In this document: positions 26,630 to 41,100 of the stretch, piece after piece
How positions within the stretch are numbered: position 1 is the stretch's first letter
Layout: every line of letters starts with the position of its first letter
From: Atherix ibis
Taxonomy: Eukaryota; Arthropoda; Insecta; Diptera; Athericidae
NCBI GenBank assembly: GCA_958298945.1
Contig: CATQJD010000005.1
Location: 930,001 to 994,000 of the forward strand
Length of the DNA: 64,000 bases
Reading direction: 5' to 3'
The notes under the pieces: model-generated
Seen by the model: the letters and a program-made list of their open reading frames with translations, nothing else
The model's database searches: none
What the model was told of the DNA's origin: nothing
Program-made: the position numbers and the translations under genes

Positions 26630-29600
26630 TATGCTTAAGAGGAATATGAAGTAGTATGTTTGAGAGGAATATGAAGTAGTATGTTTAAGAGGAATATAAA
26701 GTAGTATGTTTAAGAGGAATATGAAGTAGTACGTTTAAGAGGAATATGAAGTAGTATATTTAAGAGGAATATGAAGTAGTATGTTTAAGAGGAATATGAA
26801 GTAGTATGTTTAAGAGGAATATGAAGTAGTATTTTTAAGAGGAATATGAAGTAGTATAGTTAAGAGGAATATGGAGTAGTATGTTTAAGAAGAATATGAA
26901 GTTGTATGTTTAAGAGGAATATGAAGTTGTATATTTAAGAGGAATATAAAGTAGTATGTTTAAGAGGAATATGAAGTAGTATGTTTAAGAGGAATATGAA
27001 GTAGAATGTTTAAGAGGAATATAAGGTAGTATGCTTAAGAGGAATAATAAGTAGTATGTTTAAGAGGAATATGAAGTAGTATGTTTAAGAGGAATATGAA
27101 GTAGTATGTTTAAGAGGAATATGAAGTGGTAAGTTTAAGAGGAATGTGAGGTAGTATATTTAAGATGAATTTGAAGTAGTATGTTTAAGAGGAATATGTA
27201 GTAGTATGTTTAAGAGGAATATGAAGTAGTATGTTTAAGAGGAATATGAAGTAGTATGTTTAAGAGGAATATGAAGTAGTATGTTTAAGAGGAATATGAA
27301 GTAGTATGTTTAAGAGGAATATGAAGTAGTATGTTTAAGATGAATACGAAGTAGTATGTTTAAGAGGATAATGAAGTAGTATGTTTAAGAGGAATATGAA
27401 GTAGTATATTTAAGAGGAATATGAAGTAGAATGTTTAAGAGGAATATGAGGTAGTATGTTTAAGAGGAATATGAAGTAGTATGTTTAAAAGGAATATGAA
27501 GTAGTATGCTTAAGAGGAATATGAAGTAGTATATTTAAGAGGAATAATAAGTAGTATGTTTAAGAGGAATATGAAGTATTATGTTTAAGAGGAATATGAA
27601 GTAGTATGTTTAAGAGGAATATGAAGTAGTATGTTTAAGAGGAATATGAAGTAGTATGTTTAAGAGGAATATGAAGTAGTATGTTTAAGAGGAATATGAA
27701 GTAGTATGTTTAAGTAGAATATAAAATAATATGTTTAAGAGGAATATGAAGTAGTATGTTTAAGAGGAATATGAAGTAGTATGTTTACGAGGAATATGAA
27801 GTAGTATGTTTAAGAGGAATATAAAGTGGTAAGTTTAAGAGGAATGTGAGGTAGTATATTTAAGATGAATTAGAAGTAGTATGTTTAAGAGGAATATGTA
27901 GTAGTATGTTTAAGAGGAATATGAAGTAGTATGTTTAAGAGGAATATGAAGTAGTATGTTTAAGAGGAATATGAAGTAGTATGCTTAAGAGGAATATGAA
28001 GTAGTATATTTAAGAGGAATAATAAGTAGTATGTTTAAGAGGAATATGAAGTATTATGTTTAAGAGGAATATGAAGTAGTATGTTTAAGAGGAATATGAA
28101 GTAGTATGTTTAAGAGGAATATGAAGTAGTATGTTTAAGAGGAATATGAAGTAGTATGTTTAAGAGGAATATGAAGTAGTATGCTTAAGAGGAATATGAA
28201 ATAGTATATTTAAGAGGAATATGAAGTAATATATTTAAGGGGAATATGAAGTAGTATATTTAAGAGGAATATGAAGTAGTATGCTTAAGAGGAATATGAA
28301 GTAGTATGTTTAAGAGGAATATGAAGTAGCATGTTTAAGAGAAATATGAAGTAGTATGTTTGAGAGGAATATGAAGTAGTATGTTTAAGAGGAATATAAA
28401 GTAGTATGTTTAAGAGGAATATGAAGTAGTACGTTTAAGAGGAATATGAAGTAGTATATTTAAGAGGAATATGAAGTAGTATGTTTAAGAGGAATATGAA
28501 GTAGTATGCTTAATAGGAATATGAAGTAGTATGTTTAAGAGGAATATGAAGTAATATGTTTAAGATGAAAATGAAGTAGTATATTTAAGAGGAATATGAA
28601 GTAGTATGTTTAAGAGGAATATGAAGTAGTATATTTAAGTGGTATATGAAGTAGTATATTTAAGAGGAATATGAAGTAGTATATTTAAGAGGAATATGAA
28701 GTAGTATGTTTAAGAGGAATATGAAGTAGTATGTTTAAGAGGAATATGAAGTAGTATTTTTAAGAGGAATATGAAGTAGTATAGTTAAGAGGAATATGGA
28801 GTAGTATGTTTAAGAAGAATATGAAGTTGTATGTTTAAGAGGAATATGAAGTTGTATATTTAAGAGGAATATAAAGTAGTATGTTTAAGAGGAATATGAA
28901 GTAGTATGTTTAAGAGGACTATGAAGTAGAATGTTTAAGAGGAATATAAGGTAGTATGCTTAAGAGGAATAATAAGTAGTATGTTTAAGAGGAATATGAA
29001 GTAGTATGTTTACGAGGAATATGAAGTAGTATGTTTAAGAGGAATATGAAGTGGTAAGTTTAAGAGGAATGTGAGGTAGTATATTTAAGATGAATTTGAA
29101 GTAGTATGTTTAAGAGGAATATGTAGTAGTATGTTTAAGAGGAATATGAAGTAGTATGTTTAAGAGGAATATGAAGTAGTATGTTTAAGAGGAATATGAA
29201 GTAGTATGTTTAAGAGGAATATGAAGTAGTATGTTTAAGAGGAATATGAAGTAGTATGTTTAAGATGAATACGAAGTAGTATGTTTAAGAGGATAATGAA
29301 GTAGTATGTTTAAGAGGAATATGAAGTAGTATATTTAAGAGGAATATGAAGTAGAATGTTTAAGAGGAATATGAAGTAGTATGTTTAAGAGGAATATGAA
29401 GTAGTATGTTTAAAAGGAATATGAAGTAGTATGCTTAAGAGGAATATGAAGTAGTATATTTAAGAGGAATAATAAGTTGTATGTTTAAGAGGAATATGAA
29501 GTATTATGTTTAAGAGGAATATGAAGTAGTATGTTTAAGAGGAATATGAAGTAGTATGTTTAAGAGGAATATGAAGTAGTATGTTTAAGAGGAATATGAA

Positions 29601-30450
29601 GTAGTATGTTTAAGAGGAATATGAAGTAGTATGTTTAAGTAGAATATAAAATAATATGTTTAAGAGGAATATGAAGTAGTATGTTTAAGAGGAATATGAA
29701 GTAGTATGTTTAAGAGGAATACGAAGTAGTATGCTTAAGAGGAATATGAAATAGTATATTTAAGAGGAATATGAAGTAATATATTTAAGGGGAATATGAA
29801 GTAGTATATTTAAGAGGAATATGAAGTAGTATGCTTAAGAGGAATATGAAGTAGTATGTTCAAGAGGAATATGAAGTAGCATGTTTAAGAGAAATATGAA
29901 GTAGTATGTTTGAGAGGAATATGAAGTAGTATGTTTAAGAGGAATATGAAGTAGTATGTTTAAGAGGAATATGAAGTAGTATATTTAAGAGGAATATGAA
30001 GTAGTATATTTTAGAGGAATATGATGTAGTATGTTTAAGAGGAATATGAAGTAGTATGTTTATGAGGAATATGAAGTAGTATGTTTAAGAGGAATTTGAA
30101 GTAAGAGGAATATGAAGTAGTATATTTAAGAGGAATATGAAGTAGTATGTTTAAGAGGAATATGAAGTAGTATGTTTAAGAAAAATATGAAGTAGTATGT
30201 TTAAGAGGAATGTGAAGTAGTATATTTAAGAGTAATATGAAGTAGTATTTTCAAGAGGATTTTGAAGTAGTATGTTTTAGAGGAATATGAAGTAGTATGT
30301 TTAAGAGGAATATGAAGTAGTATGTTTAAGAGGAATATGAAGTAGTATGTTTAAGAGTAATATGAAGTAGTATGTTTAAGAGGAATATGAAGTAGTATAT
30401 TTAAGAGGAATATGAAGTAGTATATTAAAGAGGAATTTGAAGTAGTATAT
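26630..30450 (+). repeat. Satellite domain D: 1,925-bp higher-order repeat
   Basis: Four independent markers are exactly 1,925 bp apart: GTATTTTTAAG (26,831 and 28,756), AATAATAAG after GCTTAAGAGG (27,043 and 28,968), AATAATAAG (27,543 and 29,468) and GTTTAAGTAGAAT followed by AAAATAATATG (27,708 and 29,633). Homology runs about 26,760-27,760 and 28,685-29,690. Between the copies lies a segment (about 27,830-28,600) made of a repeat of the GTGGTAAGTTT unit (27,127 and about 27,826) and the C-tail fragment. The right end passes into domain E through the ATACGAAG, GCTTAAG, GAAATAG, GTAATATATT, AAGGGG series. Confidence 0.8.
30101..30116 (+). repeat. 16-bp truncated unit (9-bp deletion)
   Basis: After GGAATTTGAA the unit reads GTAAGAGGAATATG, lacking nine bases (GTATGTTTA). 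The same truncation appears at 31,042, 34,366, 38,400 and 41,724, spaced 941, 3,324, 4,034 and 3,324 bp. Because such a deletion is unlikely to recur at the same place, all five trace to one event, making it a strong lineage tag. Confidence 0.85.
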
Positions 30451-30801
30451 TTGAGAAGAATATGACGAAGTATGTTTAAGAAAAATATGAAGTAGTATGC
30501 TTAAGAGGAATGTGAAGTAGTATATTTAAGAGTAATATGAAGTAGTATGTTTAAGAGGAATATGAAGTAGTATGTTTAAGTAGAATATAAAATAGTATGT
30601 TTAAGAGGAATATGAAGTAGTATGTTTAAGAGGAATATGAAGTAGTATGTTTAAGAGGAATACGAAGTAGTATGCTTAAGAGGAATATGAAATAGTATAT
30701 TTAAGAGGAATATGAAGTAATATATTTAAGGGGAATATGAAGTAGTATATTTAAGAGGAATATGAAGTAGTATGCTTAAGAGGAATATGAAGTAGTATGT
30801 T

Positions 30802-33800
30802 CAAGAGGAATATGAAGTAGCATGTTTAAGAGAAATATGAAGTAGTATGTTTGAGAGGAATATGAAGTAGTATGTTTAAGAGGAATATGAAGTAGTATGT
30901 TTAAGAGGAATATGAAGTAGTATATTTAAGAGGAATATGAAGTAGTATATTTTAGAGGAATATGAAGTAGTATGTTTAAGAGGAATATGAAGTAGTATGT
31001 TTATGAGGAATATGAAGTAGTATGTTTAAGAGGAATTTGAAGTAAGAGGAATATGAAGTAGTTTATTTAAGAGGAATATGAAGTAGTATGTTTAAGAGGA
31101 ATATGAAGTAGTATGTTTAAGAAAAATATGAAGTAGTATGTTTAAGAGGAATGTGAAGTAGTATATTTAAGAGTAATATGAAGTAGTATATTCAAGAGGA
31201 TTTTGAAGTAGTATGTTTTAGAGGAATATGAAGTAGTATGTTTAAGAGGAATATGAAGTAGTATGTTTAAGAGGAATATGAAGTAGTATGTTTAAGAGTA
31301 ATATGAAGTAGTATGTTTAAGAGGAATATGAAGTAGTATATTTAAGAGGAATATGAAGTAGTATATTAAAGAGGAATTTGAAGTAGTATATTTGAGAAGA
31401 ATATGACGAAGTATGTTTAAGACGAATATGAAGTAGTATGTTTAAGAGGAATATGAAGTAGTATGTTTAAGAGGAATATGAAGTAGTATGTTTAAGAGGA
31501 ATATGAAGTAGTATGTTTAAGAGGAATATGAAGTAGTATATTGAAGAGAAATATGAAGTCGTATATTTAAGAGGAATATGAAGTAGTATATTTAAGAGGA
31601 ATATGAAGTAAAATGTTTAAGAGGAATATGAAGTAGTATGTTTAAGAGGAATATGAAGTAGTATGTTTAAGAGGAATATGAAGTAGTATGTTTAAGAGGA
31701 ATATGAAGTAGAATGTTTAAGAGGAATATGAAGTAGTATGTTTAAGAGGAATATGAAGTAGTATGTTTAAGAGGAATATGAAGTTGTATGTTTAAGAGGA
31801 ATATGAAGTAGTATGTTTAAGAGGAATATGAAGTAGTAAGTTTAAGAGGAATGTGAAGTAGTATGTTTAAGAGAAATATTAGTAGTATATTGAAGAGGAA
31901 TATGAAGTAGTATATTTAAGAGGAATATGAAGTAGTATGTTTTAGAGGAATATGAAGTAGTATGTTTAAGAAGAATATGAAGTACCATGTTTAAGAGGAA
32001 TATGAAGTAGTATGTTTAAGAGAAATATGAAGTAGTATATTTAAGAGGAATATGAAGTAGTATGTTTAAAAGGAATATGAAGTAGTATATTTAAAAGGAA
32101 TATGAAGTAGTATATTTAAGAGGAATATGAAGTAGTATGTTTAAGAGGAATATGAAGTAGTATGTTTAAGAGGAATATGAAGTAGTATGTTTAAGAGGAA
32201 TATGAAGTAGTATGTTTAAGCAGAATATGAAGTAGTATGTTTAAGAGGAATATGAAGTATAATAGTATGTTTAAGAGGAATATGAAGTAGTATGTTTAAG
32301 AGGAATATGAAGTAGTATGTTTAAGAGGAATATGAAGAAGTATATTTAAGGGGAATATAAAGTAGTATGTTTAAGAGGAATATGAAGTAGTGTGTTTAAG
32401 GGGAATATGAAGTAGTATGTTTAAGATGAAAATGAAGTAGTATATTTAAGAGGAATAAGAAGTAGTATATTTAAGAGGAATATGAAGTAGTGTATTTAAG
32501 AGGAATATGAAGTAGTATGTTTAAGAGGAATATGAAGTAGTATGTTTAAGAGGAATATGAAGTATAATAGTATGTTTAAGAGGAATATGAAGTAGTATGT
32601 TTAAGAGGAATGTGAAGTAGTATATTTAAGAGGAATATGAAGTAGTATATTCAAGAGGATTTTGAAGTAGTATGTTTAAGAGGAATATGAAGTAGTATGT
32701 TTAAGAGGAATATGAAGTAGTATGTTTAAGAGGAATATGAAGTAGTATGTTTAAGAGGAATATGAAGTAGTATGTTTAAGAGGAATGTGAAGTAGTATAT
32801 TTAAGAGTAATATGAAGTAGTATATTCAAGAGGATTTTGAAGTAGTATGTTTAAGAGGAATATGAAGTAGTATGTTTAAGAGGAATATGAAGTAGTATGT
32901 TTAAGAGGAATATGAAGTAGTATGTTTAAGAGGAATATGAAGTAGTATGTTTAAGATGAATATGAAGTAGTATGTTTAAGAGGAATGTGAAGTAGTATAT
33001 TTAAGAGTAATATGAAGTAGTATATTCAAGAGGATTTTGAAGTAGTATGTTTAAGAGGAATATGAAGTAGTATGTTTAAGAGGAATATGAAGTAGTATGT
33101 TTAAGAGGAATATGAAGTAGTATGTTTAGGAGGAATATGAAGTTGTATGTTTAAGAGGAATATGAAGTAGTATATTTAAGAGGAATATGAAGTAGTATAT
33201 TTAAGAGGAATTTGAAGTAGTATATTTGAGAAGAATATGAAGATGTATGTTTAAGACGAATATGAAGTAGTATGTTTAAGAGGAATATGAAGTAGTATGT
33301 TTAAGAAGAATATGAAGTAGTATGTTTAAGAGGAATATGAAGTAGTATATTGAAGAGAAATATGAAGTAGTATATTTAAGAGGAATATGAAGTAATATAT
33401 TTAAGAGGAATATGAAGTAGTGTGTTGAAGAGGAATATGAAGTAGTATGTTTAAGAGGAATATGAAGTAGTATGTTTAAGAGGAATATGAAGTAGTATGT
33501 TTAAGAGGAATAAGAAGTAGAATGTTTAAGAGGAATATGAAGTAGTATGTTTAAGAGGAATATGAAGTAGTATGTTTAAGAGGAATATGAAGTTGTATGT
33601 ATAAGAGGAATATGAATTAGTATGTTTAAGAGGAATATGAAGTAGTAAGTTTAAGAAGAATGTGAAGTAGTATGTTTAAGAGAAATATTAGTAGTATATT
33701 GAAGATGAATATGAAGTAGTATATTTAAGAGGTGTATGAAGTAGTATGTTTTAGAAGAATATAAAGTAGTATATTTGAGAAGAATATGACGAAGTATGTT

Positions 33801-36800
33801 TAAGAAAAATATGAAGTAGTATGTTTAAGAGGAATGTGAAGTAGTATATTTAAGAGTAATATGAAGTAGTATGTTTAAGAGGAATATGAAGTAGTATGTT
33901 TAAGTAGAATATAAAATAGTATGTTTAAGAGGAATATGAAGTAGTATGTTTAAGAGGAATATGAAGTAGTATGTTTAAGAGGAATACGAAGTAGTATGCT
34001 TAAGAGGAATATGAAATAGTATATTTAAGAGGAATATGAAGTAATATATTTAAGGGGAATATGAAGTAGTATATTTAAGAGGAATATGAAGTAGTATGCT
34101 TAAGAGGAATATGAAGTAGTATGTTCAAGAGGAATATGAAGTAGCATGTTTAAGAGAAATATGAAGTAGTATGTTTGAGAGGAATATGAAGTAGTATGTT
34201 TAAGAGGAATATGAAGTAGTATGTTTAAGAGGAATATGAAGTAGTATATTTAAAAGGAATATGAAGTAGTATATTTTAGAGGAATATGAAGTAGTATGTT
34301 TAAGAGGAATATGAAGTAGTATGTTTATGAGGAATATGAAGTAGTATGTTTAAGAGGAATTTGAAGTAAGAGGAATATGAAGTAGTATATTTAAGAGGAA
34401 TATGAAGTAGTATGTTTAAGAGGAATATGAAGTAGTATGTTTAAGAAAAATATGAAGTAGTATGTTTAAGAGGAATGTGAAGTAGTATATTTAAGAGTAA
34501 TATGAAGTAGTATATTCAAGATTATTTTGAAGTAGTATGTTTTAGAGGAATATGAAGTAGTATGTTTAAGAGGAATATGAAGTAGTATGTTTAAGAGGAA
34601 TATGAAGTAGTATGTTTAAGAGTAATATGAAGTAGTATGTTTAAGAGGAATATGAAGTAGTATATTTAAGAGGAATATGAAGTAGTATATTAAAGAGGAA
34701 TTTGAAGTAGTATATTTGAGAAGAATATGACGAAGTATGTTTAAGACGAATATGAAGTAGTATGTTTAAGAGGAATTTGAAGTAGTATGTTTAAGAGGAA
34801 TATGAAGTAGTATGTTTAAGAGGAATATGAAGTAGTATGTTTAAGAGGAATATGAAGTAGTATATTGAAGAGAAATATGAAGTCGTATATTTAAGAGGAA
34901 TATGAAGTAGTATATTTAAGAGGAATATGAAGTAGTATGTTTAAGAGGAATATGAAGTAGTATGTTTAAGAGGAATATGAAGTAGTATGTTTAAGAGGAA
35001 TATGAAGTAGTATGTTTAAGAGGAATATGAAGTAGAATGTTTAAGAGGAATATGAAGTAGTATGTTTAAGAGGAATATGAAGTAGTATGTTTAAGAGGAA
35101 TATGAAGTTGTATGTTTAAGAGGAATATGAAGTAGTATGTTTAAGAGGAATATGAAGTAGTAAGTTTAAGAGGAATGTGAAGTAGTATGTTTAAGAGAAA
35201 TATTAGTAGTATATTGAAGAGGAATATGAAGTAGTATATTTAAGAGGAATATGAAGTAGTATGTTTTAGAGGAATATGAAGTAGTATGTTTAAGAAGAAT
35301 ATGAAGTACCATGTTTAAGAGGAATATGAAGTAGTATGTTTAAGAGAAATATGAAGTAGTATATTTAAGAGGAATATGAAGTAGTATGTTTAAAAGGAAT
35401 ATGAAGTAGTATATTTAAAAGGAATATGAAGTAGTATATTTAAGAGGAATATGAAGTAGTATGTTTAAGAGGAATATGAAGTAGTATGTTTAAGAGGAAT
35501 ATGAAGTAGTATGTTTAAGAGGAATATGAAGTAGTATGTTTAAGCAGAATATGAAGTAGTATGTTTAAGAGGAATATGAAGTAGTATACTTAAGAGGAAT
35601 AAGAAGTAGTATATTTAAGAGGAATATGGAGGAGTGTATTCAAGAGGAATATGAAGTAGTATGTTTAAGAGGAATATGAAGTAGTATGTTTAAGAGGAAT
35701 ATGAAGTATAATAGTATGTTTAAAAGGAATATGAAGTAGTATGTTTAAGAGGAATATGAAGTAGTATGTTTAAGAGGAATATGAAGAAGTATATTTAAGG
35801 GAAATATAAAGTAGTATGTTTAAGAGGAATATGAAGTAGTGTGTTTAAGGGGAATATGAAGTAGTATGTTTAAGATGAAAATGAAGTAGTATATTTAAGA
35901 GGAATAAGAAGTAGTGTATTTAAGAGGAATATGAAGTAGTGTATTTAAGAGGAATATGAAGAAGTATGTTTAAGAGGAATATGAAGTAGTATGTTTAAGA
36001 GGAATATGAAGTATAATAGTATGTTTAGCAGGAATATGAAGTAGTATGTTTAAGAGGAATGTGAAGTAGTATATTTAAGAGGAATATGAAGTAGTATATT
36101 CAAGAGGATTTTGAAGTAGTATGTTTAAGAGGAATATGAAGTAGTATGTTTAAGAGGAATATGAAGTAGTATGTTTAAGAGGAATATGAAGTAGTATGTT
36201 TAAGAGGAATATGAAGTAGTATGTTTAAGAGGAATGTGAAGTAGTATATTTAAGAGTAATATGAAGTAGTATATTCAAGAGGATTTTGAAGTAGTATGTT
36301 TAAGAGGAATATGAAGTAGTATGTTTAAGAGGAATATGAAGTAGTATGTTTAAGAGGAATATGATGTAGTATGTTTAAGAGGAATATGAAGTAGTATGTT
36401 TAAGAAGAATATGAAGTAGTATGTTTAAGAGGAATGTGAAGTAGTATATTTAAGAGTAATATGAAATAGTATATTCAAGAGGATTTTGAAGTAGTATGTT
36501 TAAGAGGAATATGAAGTAGTATGTTTAAGAGGAATATGAAGTAGTATGTTTAAGAGGAATATGAAGTAGTATGTTTAAGAGGAATATGAAGTTGTATGTT
36601 TAAGAGGAATATGAAGTAGTATATTTAAGAGGAATATGAAGTAGTATATTTAAGAGGAATTTGAAGTAGTATATTTGAGAAGAATATGAAGATGTATGTT
36701 TAAGACGAATATGAAGTAGTATGTTTAAGAGGAATATGAAGTAGTATGTTTAAGAAGAATATGAAGTAGTATGTTTAAGAGGAATATGAAGTAGTATATT

Positions 36801-38159
36801 GAAGAGAAATATGAAGTAGTATATTTAAGAGGAATATGAAGTAGTATATTTAAGAGGAATATGAAGTAGTGTGTTGAAGAGGAATATGAAGTAGTATGTT
36901 TAAGAGGAATATGAAGTAGTATGTTTAAGAGGAATATGAAGTAGTATGTTTAAGAGGAATATGAAGTAGAATGTTTAAGAGGAATATGAAGTAGTATGTT
37001 TAAGAGGAATATGAAGTAGTATGTTTAAGAGGAATATGAAGTTGTATGTATAAGAGGAATATGAATTAGTATGTTTAAGAGGAATATGAAGTAGTAAGTT
37101 TAAGAAGAATGTGAAGTAGTATGTTTAAGAGAAATATTAGTAGTATATTGAAGATGCATATGAAGTAGTATATTTAAGAGGTGTATGAAGTAGTATGTTT
37201 TAGAGGAATATAAAGTAGCATGTTTAAGAGGAATATGAAGTAGCATGTTTAAGAGGAATATGAAGTAGTATGTTTAAGAGAAATATGAAGTAGTATATTT
37301 AAGAGGAATATGAAGTAGTATGTTTAAAAGGAATATGAAGTAGTATATTTAAGAGGAATATGAAGTAGTATATTTAAGAGGAATATGAAGTAGTATGTTT
37401 AAGAGGAATATGAAGTAGTATGTTTAAGAGGAATATGAAGTAGTATGTTTAAGAAGAATATGAAGTAGAATGTTTAAGAAGAATATGAAGTAGTATGTTT
37501 AAGAGGAATATGAAGTAGTATACTTAAGAGGAATAAGAAGTAGTATATTTAAGAGGAATATGGAGTAGTGTATTCAAGAGGAATATGAACTAGTATGTTT
37601 AAGAGGAATATGAAGAAGTATGTTTAAGAGGAATATGAAGTATGATAGTATGTTTAAGAGGAATATGAAGTAGTATGTTTAAGAGGAATATGAAGTAGTA
37701 TGTTTAAGAGGAATATGAAGAAGTATATTTAAGGGGAATATAAAGTCGTATGTTTAAGAGGAATATGAAGTAGTGCGTTTAAGGGGAATATGAAGTAGTA
37801 TGTTTAAGATGAAAATGAAGTAGTATATTTAAGAGGAATAAGAAGTAGTATATTTAAGAGGAATATGAAGTAGTGTATTTAAGAGGAATATGAAGTAGTA
37901 TGTTTGAGAGGAATATGAAGTAGTATGTTTAAGAGGAATATGAAGTATAATAGTATGTTTAAGAGGAATATGAAGTAGTATGTTTAAAAGGAATGTGAAG
38001 TAGTATATTTAAGAGGAATATGAAGTAGTATATTCAAGAGGATTTTGAAGTAGTATGTTTAAGAGGAATATGAAGTAGTATGTTTAAGAGGAATATGAAG
38101 TAGAATGTTTAAGAGGAATATGAAGTAGTATGTTTAAGAGGAATATGAAGTAGTATGTT
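30802..38159 (+). repeat. Domain E super-repeat copy 1 (about 7,358 bp)
   Basis: The start is set by the shared GCATG unit at 30,820; the end by the jump at about 38,160, where GCATG follows the GGATTTTG unit at 38,040 with no counterpart near 30,682. It contains 16-bp units at 31,042 and 34,366, 30-bp TATAATAG units near 32,261, 32,561, 35,705, 36,013 and 37,940, and a TATGATAG unit near 37,641. The section about 36,100-38,100 also matches domain B (GGATTTTG at 36,106, 36,281, 36,481 and 38,040 against 17,751 to 19,635). Confidence 0.82.
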
Positions 38160-41100
38160 TAAGAGGAATATGAAGTAGCATGTTTAAGAGAAATATGAAG
38201 TAGTATGTTTGAGAGGAATATGAAGTAGTATGTTTAAGAGGAATATGAAGTAGTATGTTTAAGAGGAATATGAAGTAGTATATTTAAGAGGAATATGAAG
38301 TAGTATATTTTAGAGGAATATGAAGTAGTATGTTTAAGAGGAATATGAAGTAGTATGTTTATGAGGAATATGAAGTAGTATGTTTAAGAGGAATTTGAAG
38401 TAAGAGGAATATGAAGTAGTATATTTAAGAGGAATATGAAGTAGTATGTTTAAGAGGAATATGAAGTAGTATGTTTAAGAAAAATATGAAGTAGTATGTT
38501 TAAGAGGAATGTGAAGTAGTATATTTAAGAGTTATATGAAGTAGTATATTCAAGAGGATTTTGAAGTAGTATGTTTTAGAGGAATATGAAGTAGTATGTT
38601 TAAGAGGAATATGAAGTAGTATGTTTAAGAGGAATATGAAGTAGTATGTTTAAGAGTAATATGAAGTAGTATGTTTAAGAGGAATATGAAGTAGTATATT
38701 TAAGAGGAATATGAAGTAGTATATTAAAGAGGAATTTGAAGTAGTATATTTGAGAAGAATATGACGAAGTATGTTTAAGACGAATATGAAGTAGTATGTT
38801 TAAGAGGAATATGAAGTAGTATGTTTAAGAGGAATATGAAGTAGTATGTTTAAGAGGAATATGAAGTAGTATGTTTAAGAGGAATATGAAGTAGTATATT
38901 GAAGAGAAATATGAAGTCGTATATTTAAGAGGAATATGAAGTAGTATATTTAAGAGGAATATGAAGTAGTATGTTTAAGAGGAATATGAAGTAGTATGTT
39001 TAAGAGGAATATGAAGTAGTATGTTTAAGAGGAATATGAAGTAGTATGTTTAAGAGGAATATGAAGTAGAATGTTTAAGAGGAATATGAAGTAGTATGTT
39101 TAAGAGGAATATGAAGTAGTATGTTTAAGAGGAATATGAAGTTGTATGTTTAAGAGGAATATGAAGTAGTATGTTTAAGAGGAATATGAAGTAGTAAGTT
39201 TAAGAGGAATGTGAAGTAGTATGTTTAAGAGAAATATTAGTAGTATATTGAAGAGGAATATGAAGTAGTATATTTAAGAGGAATATGAAGTAGTATGTTT
39301 TAGAGGAATATGAAGTAGTATGTTTAAGAAGAATATGAAGTACCATGTTTAAGAGGAATATGAAGTAGTATGTTTAAGAGAAATATGAAGTAGTATATTT
39401 AAGAGGAATATGAAGTAGTATGTTTAAAAGGAATATGAAGTAGTATATTTAAAAGGAATATGAAGTAGTATATTTAAGAGGAATATGAAGTAGTATGTTT
39501 AAGAGGAATATGAAGTAGTATGTTTAAGAGGAATATGAAGTAGTATGTTTAAGAGGAATATGAAGTAGTATGTTTAAGCAGAATATGAAGTAGTATGTTT
39601 AAGAGGAATATGAAGTATAATAGTATGTTTAAGAGGAATATGAAGTAGTATGTTTAAGAGGAATATGAAGTAGTATGTTTAAGAGGAATATGAAGAAGTA
39701 TATTTAAGGGGAATATAAAGTAGTATGTTTAAGAGGAATATGAAGTAGTGTGTTTAAGGGGAATATGAAGTAGTATGTTTAAGATGAAAATGAAGTAGTA
39801 TATTTAAGAGGAATAAGAAGTAGTATATTTAAGAGGAATATGAAGTAGTGTATTTAAGAGGAATATGAAGTAGTATGTTTAAGAGGAATATGAAGTAGTA
39901 TGTTTAAGAGGAATATGAAGTATAATAGTATGTTTAAGAGGAATATGAAGTAGTATGTTTAAGAGGAATGTGAAGTAGTATATTTAAGAGGAATATGAAG
40001 TAGTATATTCAAGAGGATTTTGAAGTAGTATGTTTAAGAGGAATATGAAGTAGTATGTTTAAGAGGAATATGAAGTAGTATGTTTAAGAGGAATATGAAG
40101 TAGTATGTTTAAGAGGAATATGAAGTAGTATGTTTAAGAGGAATGTGAAGTAGTATATTTAAGAGTAATATGAAGTAGTATATTCAAGAGGATTTTGAAG
40201 TAGTATGTTTAAGAGGAATATGAAGTAGTATGTTTAAGAGGAATATGAAGTAGTATGTTTAAGAGGAATATGAAGTAGTATGTTTAAGAGGAATATGAAG
40301 TAGTATGTTTAAGATGAATATGAAGTAGTATGTTTAAGAGGAATGTGAAGTAGTATATTTAAGAGTAATATGAAGTAGTATATTCAAGAGGATTTTGAAG
40401 TAGTATGTTTAAGAGGAATATGAAGTAGTATGTTTAAGAGGAATATGAAGTAGTATGTTTAAGAGGAATATGAAGTAGTATGTTTAAGAGGAATATGAAG
40501 TTGTATGTTTAAGAGGAATATGAAGTAGTATATTTAAGAGGAATATGAAGTAGTATATTTAAGAGGAATTTGAAGTAGTATATTTGAGAAGAATATGAAA
40601 ATGTATGTTTAAGACGAATATGAAGTAGTATGTTTAAGAGGAATATGAAGTAGTATGTTTAAGAAGAATATGAAGTAGTATGTTTAAGAGGAATATGAAG
40701 TAGTATATTGAAGAGAAATATGAAGTAGTATATTTAAGAGGAATATGAAGTAATATATTTAAGAGGAATATGAAGTAGTGTGTTGAAGAGGAATATGAAG
40801 TAGTATGTTTAAGAGGAATATGAAGTAGTATGTTTAAGAGGAATATGAAGTAGTATGTTTAAGAGGAATAAGAAGTAGAATGTTTAAGAGGAATATGAAG
40901 TAGTATGTTTAAGAGGAATATGAAGTAGTATGTTTAAGAGGAATATGAAGTTGTATGTATAAGAGGAATATGAATTAGTATGTTTAAGAGGAATATGAAG
41001 TAGTAAGTTTAAGAAGAATGTGAAGTAGTATGTTTAAGAGAAATATTAGTAGTATATTGAAGATGAATATGAAGTAGTATATTTAAGAGGTGTATGAAGT

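Larger units (their letters stand above)
21060..26630 (+). repeat. Satellite domain C: copies shifted by 2,720 and 1,673 bp
   Basis: The unusual unit TAATGTCAAG lies at 21301, 24021 and 25694; GCTTTAGTATG at 21531, 24251 and 25924; GTTAATTT at 22108, 24831 and 26504. Shifts are 2,720 (2,723 after 21,590, where the first copy has a 3-bp-shorter unit GTTGAGGAAT) and 1,673. Copy 1 is about 21,270-23,990, copy 2 about 23,990-25,665 and lacking the last 1.2 kb of copy 1, copy 3 about 25,665-26,630 and cut short at a GCTTAAG unit. A TAAGTTTAACAGG trio from domain A precedes copies 1 and 3. No TATAATAG-insertion units occur here. Confidence 0.85.
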
